Origin: MWCO01 sp964488865
GTDB taxonomy: Bacteria > Myxococcota_A > Polyangia > Polyangiales > Polyangiaceae
Reading direction: 5' to 3'
Length of the DNA: 64,000 nt
NCBI GenBank assembly: GCA_964488865.1
Contig: CAZAWR010000016.1
Span: 69,523 to 133,522, forward strand
Shown: piece by piece, positions 57,693-64,000 of the stretch
Position numbering within the stretch: the first letter of the stretch is position 1
Layout of the letters: each line of letters opens with the position of its first letter
Notes under the pieces: generated by a model
Seen by the model: only the letters and a program-made list of their open reading frames with translations
What the model was told of the DNA's origin: nothing
Databases searched by the model: none
Translations under genes and position numbers: made by a program

Positions 57693-58760
57693 CTACCGCT
57701 TCTCCCCCCGCCACAAGCCCGAACGACCTCCTAACCAGATCGTCCCCTCGACGGAGCCTGTCGCTACCTCGAGCGGCCCCTCCGGTCCCGCCACGCGCCG
57801 CCACGTCGCGCCGTCGTAGTGGCCAGCCCCATCTTGTCCCGTCACCCAGACGTCGTTGGCCGAGGTGCCCCACATACCGCGCGGTTCCTTCACGGGGGAC
57901 GCCATCCGCTTCCAGTCGTCGCCCTCGCGAACGTACAGCGCGTCCTGGCTGGCGACGCTCACCCAGAGCACGCCCGGCCTGCCCCACAGCCCGGTGGCCT
58001 GGGTGAAGGGCCCCCGCCCCGGCAGATCGCTCCATCCCGCGTCTCCCAAAGCGGACACGCGGTCGTTGTGCAACGCATGGACCGCGCCGTCGTGCATGAA
58101 CACGCGCGGCATGCCAGCGCCTGCTGGCAGCGTGGTCCACCCCGTGCGCCGCTTCACGATGCATACGTCGTTCACCTTGCACACCACCTCCGGGTCGTCG
58201 TGGCCCAGGACTCCGAACAGTCCCCCCGCGGGCTTGCCCCCGAGCCTCCCGATCTCCGACGGCTCCTTCTGCCATCCTGCTGCTTTCAAGCGAAGGTAGA
58301 TGGCTTCCGTGCCCGTGCCGTCGTCCGCGACGGTGGTGGTTCCCATCAGGCGGGGCCGGTTGTCTCGGCCGAAGAAGATCTCCACGCGGCTCTGCGCGCC
58401 GAGTGCGTGCGGCGACGGCAGCGGCTTCGGTTGCCATCCGTCCGTGTCGAGCAGGTAGGGTTGATCAGCCAGCGCGGCCACGCGCGGTGGCTTGCCCACG
58501 GCGATCGATCGGATGGGCTTGTCCAGCACGCGCTCGAAGGCGTGGAGCGACACGGTCCCGACCGCGCCTCCGAGGGGCTCTGTCGGCGTGGCTGCGGGAG
58601 GCTCGAGCGCGACGGGAGTGGCCGATTCCGACGGCGTTGCGGGCGTGGGGGCAGCCTCCGGTGCAGGTGTGCTCGCGGCGGGCGAGACTGCGGGAGAAGG
58701 GCCGCCGCAACAGAGCAGGGAGACGGCGACCCACGGGAGCGTCGACAATCGTTTGTGCAT
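57693..58760 (-). CDS. Lipoprotein with propeller-like repeats
   Basis: A 355-aa protein starting MHKRLSTLPWVAVSLLCCGG, with a SLLCC lipobox and a Pro/Ala/Thr-rich linker (about residues 20-65). The rest shows repeated Trp/Gly strand pairs (DTDGWQPKPLP, LKAAGWQKEPSEI, KRRTGWTTLPAG, GDAGWSDLPGRG, EGDDWKRMASP, YDGATWRRVAGP) spaced by about 40 residues, like a beta-propeller of the WD/kelch or GW kind. There are two Cys (VVCKVNDVCIV). The start at 58760 is preferred because upstream sequence includes the divergent promoter region. The function is unknown. Confidence 0.75.
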   Translation of the reverse strand: MHKRLSTLPWVAVSLLCCGGPSPAVSPAASTPAPEAAPTPATPSESATPVALEPPAATPTEPLGGAVGTVSLHAFERVLDKPIRSIAVGKPPRVAALADQPYLLDTDGWQPKPLPSPHALGAQSRVEIFFGRDNRPRLMGTTTVADDGTGTEAIYLRLKAAGWQKEPSEIGRLGGKPAGGLFGVLGHDDPEVVCKVNDVCIVKRRTGWTTLPAGAGMPRVFMHDGAVHALHNDRVSALGDAGWSDLPGRGPFTQATGLWGRPGVLWVSVASQDALYVREGDDWKRMASPVKEPRGMWGTSANDVWVTGQDGAGHYDGATWRRVAGPEGPLEVATGSVEGTIWLGGRSGLWRGEKR

Positions 58761-58905
58761 GAGGGTGGACCATTCGAACCCAAGATGCGGCTGATTCCAA
58801 GAAGCTTGGCCGGAAGCTGGGGGGCGAAAGGCGGCGCTTGCGTCGGCGCCGGCATCAGGGCAGACCCTCGGTGCGCGTGTTTCTGAGGAGCGCAAGGAGG
58901 AACCG

Positions 58906-60339
58906 ATGGGCGACTTTCTTCTCGGGCTGCGTGAGAATCCCTATGCGAGCAAGGCCATCCGGCGGCTTGGCTTGCCGATCCCGCTTCCGCCCGTGCTGCG
59001 ACGAGCCACCGGCCCGTGGGAGGAGAAGCCTCTGCGAGACGACTACGTGATCGTGGGTGGGGCCGGACTTGGAAGGTTGACCCCTGCGATTGCCGCCACG
59101 CTCGCGCACGGCGGGGCGAACGCCCTCGTGGCCGGGGACATGGACGTGCTCTCCCTGTTCCGAAAGGAGGCCCTCGACCAAGGCACCGATGCGCACCGAG
59201 TGTTTCCGGATGCCATCGACCCACAGCCCCGCGTGGCCGCCCTCGTGTTCGACGCCACCGGGATCGCGGACGTGACGGAACTGAGCCGCTTGCATGCCTT
59301 CTTCCATCCGCTCGTGAGCCGTGTTCGGCCGAGCGGGAGGATCGTCGTGCTCGGCACACCGCCGTCTGCTTGCGGTTTGGCCGAGCAGGCGGCTGTGCAG
59401 CAAGGGCTCGATGGGTTCGTGCGCAGCCTCGCCAAGGAGGTGGGCAAGAAGGGGACGACGGCGGGGTTGGTGCAGGTCGAGCCGGGTGCGGAGGAGAACC
59501 TGGAGGGCATTCTTCGATTCGTGCTGTCGACGAGATCGGCGTTCGTTACGGGGCAGACGATCCGGGTGCGATCTCTGCTAAAGGCGGGACCATGGGTCTG
59601 GACACGGCCTCTCGAAGGGCAAGTGGCGGTTGTCACCGGGGCGGCTCGCGGGATCGGGGCGGCGACGGTGCGCGCGCTGGCGGCGGAGGGAGCCCACGTG
59701 CTCTGTGTGGACCGCCCCGAGGACGAGGATGGTTTGCGTGACGTCGCTGCGCGTGTGGGCGGTTCCGTGCTTCCGCTGGACATCACCGCGCCCGGGGCGG
59801 CGGACACGCTCGCAACTCGGTTGCTCGAGGACCACGGCGGGGTGGACGTGCTGGTCCACAACGCGGGAATCACGCGCGACAAGACGCTTGCGCGCATGTC
59901 TGCAGACCGCTGGGACGCCGTCCTCGACGTCAACCTCGGGGCTGTCTTGCGGGTCAATGCGAGATTGATGAAGGGGGTGCTGCGCGGCGGTGGGCGAATC
60001 GTGTGCTTGTCGTCGATGGCGGGAATCGCGGGCAACCTAGGGCAGACGAACTACACTGCATCGAAGGCGGGAATCATCGGCTACGTGCGGCACCTGGCTG
60101 AGCACGTGGCGGACCGGGGAATTGCTGTGCACGCCGTGGCTCCCGGGTTCATCGAGACGCGGATGACGGCGGCGATCCCGTTTGCCATCCGCGAGGTGGG
60201 CCGGCGGGCGAGCAGCCTGGGGCAGGGGGGACTGCCCGAAGACGTGGCCGATGTCATCACCTTCCTTGCCACCCCTTGCTCCCGGGGCATGACCGGGGCA
60301 GTCCTGCGCGTTTGTGGCGGGTCGCTGCTGGGCGCCTGA
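58906..60339 (+). CDS. FabG4-like 3-oxoacyl-ACP/CoA reductase
   Basis: A 477-aa protein of the high-molecular-weight FabG type (~450 aa) rather than the ~250-aa FabG. The N-terminal half is a degenerate Rossmann domain. The C-terminal SDR domain (about residues 235-477) has VAVVTGAARGIGAATVRALA (TGxxxGIG), the NAG motif in VHNAGITRDK, SSMAGIAGNLGQTNYTASKAG with the catalytic Ser, Tyr and Lys, and VAPGFIETRMT. It reduces 3-oxoacyl thioesters with NAD(P)H. The start has AAGGAGG five bases upstream. Its place before the CoA-transferase gene suggests an acyl-CoA metabolism context, though about 750 bp and a small gene intervene. Confidence 0.92.
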   Translation: MGDFLLGLRENPYASKAIRRLGLPIPLPPVLRRATGPWEEKPLRDDYVIVGGAGLGRLTPAIAATLAHGGANALVAGDMDVLSLFRKEALDQGTDAHRVFPDAIDPQPRVAALVFDATGIADVTELSRLHAFFHPLVSRVRPSGRIVVLGTPPSACGLAEQAAVQQGLDGFVRSLAKEVGKKGTTAGLVQVEPGAEENLEGILRFVLSTRSAFVTGQTIRVRSLLKAGPWVWTRPLEGQVAVVTGAARGIGAATVRALAAEGAHVLCVDRPEDEDGLRDVAARVGGSVLPLDITAPGAADTLATRLLEDHGGVDVLVHNAGITRDKTLARMSADRWDAVLDVNLGAVLRVNARLMKGVLRGGGRIVCLSSMAGIAGNLGQTNYTASKAGIIGYVRHLAEHVADRGIAVHAVAPGFIETRMTAAIPFAIREVGRRASSLGQGGLPEDVADVITFLATPCSRGMTGAVLRVCGGSLLGA

Positions 60340-60350
60340 CCTCGGAAGCA

Positions 60351-60386
60351 ACCACAGAGGACGCGCAAGCCACAGAAGGGGGAGGT
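60351..60386. repeat. CACAGAGGACGC-type dispersed repeat
   Basis: A copy of the ACCACAGAGGACGCGCAAGC family starting 12 bp after the reductase stop, in the same orientation as the copies at 12519 and 63549. The gap up to 60531 otherwise holds no gene. Confidence 0.6.
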
Positions 60387-60531
60387 GCTTTCTGCTCTCC
60401 CTGGCCTCGCTGCGATCTGGCCTCGATCGAAATCGTCACATGGAGGTGAGACCCTTTTCCAAGGTGACGCATCGGAACATGTAGACGACGGCACCAGAGC
60501 CGGCAAACACAAAGCAAACGTGAGGAACACG

Positions 60532-60696
60532 ATGAATACTCTTGGAAACGGAATTCGAAAGACCTCTGCACGCCCCATCAAGATCCACGTCGCCGAGAAC
60601 GGCGAGGTTTGGTACTGCGACGCCGAAGTAAGCACCGAGAAGGGCTTCGCCAACGCGGGTTGCACGCCCTTGAGCGAGTCTCCGCAGCACAAGTAG
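60532..60696 (+). CDS. 54-aa small protein
   Basis: Starts at ATG 60532 with TGAGGA upstream and ends TAG 60694-60696. The protein reads MNTLGNGIRKTSARPIKIHV, then AENGEVWYCDAEVST and NAGCTPLSESPQHK. It has no signal or transmembrane segment and two Cys (YCD and GCT). The base composition is milder than its neighbours. A strong hairpin follows within 30 bp. I do not recognise a family; conserved-looking residues (ENGEVWYC) and the terminator argue for a real gene. Confidence 0.55.
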   Translation: MNTLGNGIRKTSARPIKIHVAENGEVWYCDAEVSTEKGFANAGCTPLSESPQHK

Positions 60697-60721
60697 TCGA
60701 TCCTCACGACTGCTCTCGCGC

Positions 60722-60760
60722 GGGGCGGAACCGGAAAAGTCCCCTTCCTGGTTCTGCCCC
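60722..60760 (+). terminator. Strong hairpin after the 54-aa gene
   Basis: GGGGCGGAACCGGAA pairs with TTCCTGGTTCTGCCCC across an 8-nt loop. The following CCTATTTACTCTCTTC is mildly T-rich, fitting an intrinsic terminator. Confidence 0.65.
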
Positions 60761-60853
60761 GTGCCCTATTTACTCTCTTCGAGTTGCGGGTCGTCGCGCT
60801 CGCGGGCACCGAGTGGACCCCTTTTCGAATGGCGAGGCGGCCGGCCACCGATC

Positions 60854-61008
60854 AGGTGGGTGGTGCTCCTTCCCACGAAGCGGGTCAGCATGGGTCGCTT
60901 CGGACGCAAGACCCGTCGCCACGCAGCTACCCACATCCGCACAAGCAACGAAATCATCTGCGCCTCTTTGCGGAATCTGCGGCCAACTCCGATGGCTCCG
61001 GATCTGGG
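60854..61008 (+). repeat. Dispersed repeat family R, copy 3
   Basis: The longest copy (155 bp), with both the AGGTGGGTGGTGCTCC 5' block and the CGGAATCTGCGGCCAACTCC...GGATCTGGG 3' block. It ends about 78 bp before the CoA-transferase start. The 60697-61086 gap contains this element and the hairpin, and no gene. Confidence 0.85.
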
Positions 61009-61086
61009 CGAATGGCCCACGGTGGCCGCTGACCCTTTCTTCGTGATACAAGAGCTCCTGGCGTCTGTTCGCCTTGGAGACGGGAC

Positions 61087-63528
61087 ATGCACCCAGGAGA
61101 GCCATCGATCGTGGACCGTGGATTGCTACAGGGGATTCGCGTGGTGGAGGTGGGGCCGCCCCTGGCTGTGCCGCTCGTGGGGATGATGCTCGCGGAGCAA
61201 GGCGCCGAGGTGGTCCGCGTGGTGAGCAGATCCGACCTGCCCGTCGACCCCGTGCTCGACGCGATGCTCGCTCGCGGCAAGGCGGAGCTAGCGCTGGACC
61301 CGGACGCGCAGGCGGATGCCGCGCTGCTCGAGGGACTCGTGACGTCCGCCGACGTGGTCCTCGACGGGTGGAGCGCGGTCGACTGGTCGAAGGTGGGAAT
61401 CGACTTGGAGGACGTGCGCAGCAACGCAAACCCGACGCTCGTCGCGTGCCGGCTGACGGCGTTTCCCCCGGGGGATCCTCGGTCGGGGCTTCCTCCCAGC
61501 GAGACGGTGGCGGGGATGGCTGCCTTCCTATACGACAAGCCCTTGGGCAAGCCGCGCTATCACGAGTTCGCGGTTGGGTCGGTCATCAGCGCGCTGTACG
61601 CGGCCAATGCGCTCGTAGCGGCCCTGATCGCGCGGGAACGCTGTGGGCTCGGCCAGCAGGTCGACGTGTCCTTGTACGAGTCGGACCTCTTCGCCCAAAT
61701 CCTTCAGATCCTGGTGAAGACGGGGGTCCCCCGGGGGTTCTTGCCCCTCAAGATGGTGGGGACGCCTTTCATGAGTCCGTGGCAGTGCGCGGACGGACGG
61801 TACATCTACCTGCACATCACCCTTCCCGCGCACAACGCACGAATCCTCGATCGGTTGGAGGGCATGGGGTATGCGAGCGACGTGGCGCAGCTGCGGTCCA
61901 TCTTGTCCGAGGACACGCGTCGGGACCCGAGCCAGGTGAAGAGCATTCCGGAGGCCAAGCGGATCCGAGCCGCCTACGAGCGAGTCTTTGCCACCAAGAG
62001 CGCGGACGAGTGGGAGCGCGTCCTGGGCGAGGAGCTCTGCTGTATCAAGGTCCGCACCATTGACGAGTGGGTGCGAGACAGTCGACAGGCGGGGATGACG
62101 GATGTCTGTGAGGTGCAGGACCCGGAGCTGGGGACGCTGGACGTGTTGGGGCCTGTGCTGACGGTGCCGGACCATCCGCCTGTGATGTGCGCGCGTCGAC
62201 GGGTGGAGGTGGGGGGCTTGATCGAGCGGTGGCAAGGAGCTGCGGCGCGCAGCCGGGAGGTCTGGGATCGCACGGCGGCCGAGGGCAAGGCGCTGCCGCA
62301 CCCGCTCGAGGGCATCCGGGTGCTCGACCTCTCCCGGGTCATCGCGGGCCCTTGCGCGGGGAGGGTGCTCGCGGAGCTGGGGGCCGAGGTCGTCTCCGTG
62401 CAGAGCCCAACGAATCTGGATTGGGCTCTGTCCTTCCATCTGGTGTTCAATCCAGGCAAGAAGTCCGTCACACTCGACTTCAGCGACGATGCGGGCAAGG
62501 AGCGGCTGTGGAAGCTCATCGAAGGGTACCGGCCTGACGTGCTGGTCCAGAACTATCGGCATCTCGACGTGGCCCGCGCGATCGGGATTGACCCGGAGGC
62601 GGTTCGCGCGCGGATTCCGGGCATCGTCTACACCCATCTCAATGCGTACGGAAACGACGGGGGGTGGCGGGACCGGCCAGGGTTCGAGCAGGTGGTGCAG
62701 GCGGTGACGGGGGTGCAGATGGGGTATGCCCGGGGCCAGCGCCCGCGGCTGCTTCCCAGCCCGATCATCGACATAGGGTGCGGTCTTGCCGGGGCCCTCT
62801 CGACGTTGATGGGCTTGTTTCACAGGCAGCGAACGGGGGAGGGGACCTTCGGGACCACGCACCTCACCCGCATTGCCGTGTACTTCCAGGTAGCGGGGGT
62901 CGCCCGGGGCCAGCGGGGCGAACGGCTCAAGGAAGGGCTTCGCGCCGGGGTGAAAGCCTCGTTCGACCCGGGCCGCCAGACGGTGGCGGAGATCCTGCGC
63001 GCACGCGACGGGTATGCCATGGTAGCCGGTGCGCGCAACGACGTGGAGCGGTGGGCCCAGCGGGCGGGGTTGGTCCGCCATGGGCAACGAACACCAGAGG
63101 CATTGTTCGAGGCGATCGGCAAGACCTTCTGGCTCCGGTCCGCGGAGCATTGGCGCACGACGGTCGTGCAAGCGGGGCTCGAGGGCCATGTGGTGGTGTT
63201 CGTGGGGGACTCCATGCGCAACCTCGTGCACGACATCAGCAAGTACGACCCCGGTCCTCGTCCCGCCGTGCGTAAGGTGTCTTTCCCCGGGGTTCCGCAG
63301 CCCCTGACCTTCGTCCGCAGTCCGATGCACCTGTCGAGGACGCCGGTCGTGGACGTGGCGCCTCCGCCCGTGCGGGGGGCCGATACGAGGGAGTTTCTCG
63401 CGACGGTGGGGATCGAGGTTCCCGAGGGGGAAGGGGAGGTGCCCTATCCCAAGAACAAGCCCCTGGCGCTGTGGCTAGCGAGCTTTGCGCGGTGGGGTTA
63501 CTTCGCCTGGCGATCGGGCAACATCTGA
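61087..63528 (+). CDS. Two-domain class III (CaiB/BaiF) CoA transferase
   Basis: An 813-aa protein made of two family III CoA-transferase halves. The first starts QGIRVVEVGPPLAVPLVGMMLAEQGAEVVRV, with a family-like interior (AALIARERCGLGQQVDVSLYESDLFAQIL). The second begins at about residue 400 (EGIRVLDLSRVIAGPCAGRVLAELGAEV), with FNPGKKSVTLDFS, DVLVQNYR, YTHLNAYGNDGGWRDRPGFEQVVQA and SALLG-type strands. These enzymes move CoA between carboxylic acids by way of an Asp. Such tandem forms are known in actinobacteria and myxobacteria. It is a single gene in this window, downstream of repeat R. Confidence 0.9.
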   Translation: MHPGEPSIVDRGLLQGIRVVEVGPPLAVPLVGMMLAEQGAEVVRVVSRSDLPVDPVLDAMLARGKAELALDPDAQADAALLEGLVTSADVVLDGWSAVDWSKVGIDLEDVRSNANPTLVACRLTAFPPGDPRSGLPPSETVAGMAAFLYDKPLGKPRYHEFAVGSVISALYAANALVAALIARERCGLGQQVDVSLYESDLFAQILQILVKTGVPRGFLPLKMVGTPFMSPWQCADGRYIYLHITLPAHNARILDRLEGMGYASDVAQLRSILSEDTRRDPSQVKSIPEAKRIRAAYERVFATKSADEWERVLGEELCCIKVRTIDEWVRDSRQAGMTDVCEVQDPELGTLDVLGPVLTVPDHPPVMCARRRVEVGGLIERWQGAAARSREVWDRTAAEGKALPHPLEGIRVLDLSRVIAGPCAGRVLAELGAEVVSVQSPTNLDWALSFHLVFNPGKKSVTLDFSDDAGKERLWKLIEGYRPDVLVQNYRHLDVARAIGIDPEAVRARIPGIVYTHLNAYGNDGGWRDRPGFEQVVQAVTGVQMGYARGQRPRLLPSPIIDIGCGLAGALSTLMGLFHRQRTGEGTFGTTHLTRIAVYFQVAGVARGQRGERLKEGLRAGVKASFDPGRQTVAEILRARDGYAMVAGARNDVERWAQRAGLVRHGQRTPEALFEAIGKTFWLRSAEHWRTTVVQAGLEGHVVVFVGDSMRNLVHDISKYDPGPRPAVRKVSFPGVPQPLTFVRSPMHLSRTPVVDVAPPPVRGADTREFLATVGIEVPEGEGEVPYPKNKPLALWLASFARWGYFAWRSGNI

Positions 63529-63548
63529 GTCCCCGCGCCGTCCAGGCC

Positions 63549-63580
63549 ACCACAGAGGACGCAGAAGGCACAGAAGGGGA
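63549..63580. repeat. CACAGAGGACGCAGAAGG-type dispersed repeat
   Basis: ACCACAGAGGACGCAGAAGG followed by CACAGAAGGGG, beginning about 20 bp after the CoA-transferase stop, the same position and orientation as at 60351. Confidence 0.6.
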
Positions 63581-63657
63581 AGAGGGTGCAGGTCTGATAA
63601 CGAATCCGTTCGGTTACGGTCACGAGGGCGTGAAGAACCCGTGGGGTACGGCCTACC

Positions 63658-63718
63658 GCGCGGCTTGCCGCGCCCAACGCTCGACTCGACATGTCGAGTC
63701 GCTCCGTTGGCGGATTTG
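63658..63718 (+). repeat. REP-like double-hairpin element, copy 2
   Basis: Nearly identical to 15800-15861: GCGCGGC-TT-GCCGCGC followed by CGACTCGAC-AT-GTCGAGTCG in CCAACG/CGTTGG, ending GGCGGATTTG. Confidence 0.85.
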
Positions 63719-63887
63719 TAGAGCTGCCATCTCACGATCACTGTTCGGTTTCCCGCGTTGTGATCGCTGCCAACCGACGTCCGGTCGCCCACACAGGCCA
63801 CGAACCGAGGCTGTTCGGCAACGAAACTCGGGTCGCAGTTACGGGAGGAGCCGTCCGCCAAGGCAGCGAATCGCACCGATACCTTTC

Positions 63888-63945
63888 CGCCGCGGTAGCG
63901 ACTCGGCACTGCCGAGTCGAGCGCTGTGCGCGGCACCGCCGCGCC
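63888..63945 (-). repeat. REP-like double-hairpin element, copy 3 (inverted, diverged)
   Basis: The inverse complement of copy 2 with changed loop and stem bases. Inner stem CGACTCGGC-ACT-GCCGAGTCG differs from copy 2 by a compensatory A-T to G-C change, and GCGCGGC-ACC-GCCGCGC keeps the second hairpin. The 63529-64000 stretch holds these elements and no supported gene. Confidence 0.7.
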
Positions 63946-64000
63946 ATAGGTCCGTGGGCGTGAGCACAACCATCCGAAATTTCACGGGATCTGCACCCGG

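Noticed and set aside
63475..63969. Minus-strand open frames of 60-160 codons at the window end
   Set aside because: They are built from the CACAGAGG and REP-like repeats and have no start context or family.
1..64000. tRNA, rRNA, CRISPR array, riboswitch, origin or intact insertion sequence
   Set aside because: None was seen when reading both strands by eye. A covariance-model scan (tRNAscan-SE, Infernal/Rfam) would be decisive.

Overview
The window is GC-rich bacterial chromosome with the protein repertoire of a myxobacterium (Myxococcota, probably Polyangia). Signs of this are many secreted Cys-rich lipoproteins with GGxGG linkers after the lipobox, a Ser/Thr kinase fused to a sulfatase-modifying-factor domain, an ECF sigma/membrane protein/envelope protein cluster, a lipoprotein serpin and few long operons. 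The assignment rests on gene content, not on a marker gene. Two runs of exactly 100 N (13621-13720 and 36448-36547) sit inside tandem repeats and look like scaffold gaps of unknown true length.

Layout. 1-8.9 kb: miaB (cut by the window edge), an MFS transporter, and a divergent AddB/AddA-like helicase-nuclease pair whose AddA half carries an in-frame TAG. 8.9-16.4 kb: large secreted lipoproteins and small membrane or zinc-ribbon proteins. 16.5-19.1 kb: hrpB. 19.3-24.3 kb: a small lipoprotein, a radical SAM/SPASM enzyme translationally coupled to an eight-repeat Cys-rich lipoprotein, then an ECF sigma factor, its coupled membrane protein and an envelope protein. 24.5-28.9 kb: S9 peptidase, GIDE-like membrane protein, and a YeeE/YedE sulfur transporter coupled to an ArsR regulator. 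29.1-30.1 kb: an FGE-like lipoprotein and the 3' remnant of a duplicate. 30.3-33.3 kb: ArsR, permease, thioredoxin, CcdA and thioredoxin-like lipoprotein, apparently one thiol-linked metal or metalloid operon. 33.3-36.3 kb: a degraded toxin-antitoxin-like pair, serpin and MqsR/MqsA-type module. 36.7-41.5 kb: kinase-FGE fusion, envelope protein, HTH-receiver regulator. 41.6-44.4 kb: arsenic operon (arsR, acr3, a thioredoxin-arsenate reductase fusion, thioredoxin, 56-aa membrane protein). 44.4-48.6 kb: Uma2 protein, a cytochrome c/outer-membrane-barrel fusion and a pentaheme cytochrome. 48.7-63.5 kb: coiled-coil protein, lipoproteins, PGDH-like dehydrogenase, secreted glycosidase-like protein, DUF362 protein, FabG4-like reductase, a 54-aa protein and a double-domain CoA transferase.

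The strongest candidate for an undescribed system is 19.5-21.8 kb. The radical SAM/SPASM protein has a complete 7-Cys SPASM pattern and overlaps, by ATGA, a lipoprotein of eight ~38-aa repeats carrying a conserved LYGIP(F/Y)E motif and 32 Cys. This is the architecture of a multi-core, radical-SAM-modified surface peptide.

The intergenic DNA holds several repeat families: a 100-155 bp element in three copies, each 65-110 bp upstream of a plus-strand gene; a ~150 bp pair lying upstream of two minus-strand genes; a REP-like double-hairpin element in three copies with a compensatory base-pair change; CACAGAAGG-type repeats just downstream of plus-strand stop codons; and a 101-bp tandem duplication. 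I saw no rRNA, tRNA, CRISPR array or intact insertion sequence.
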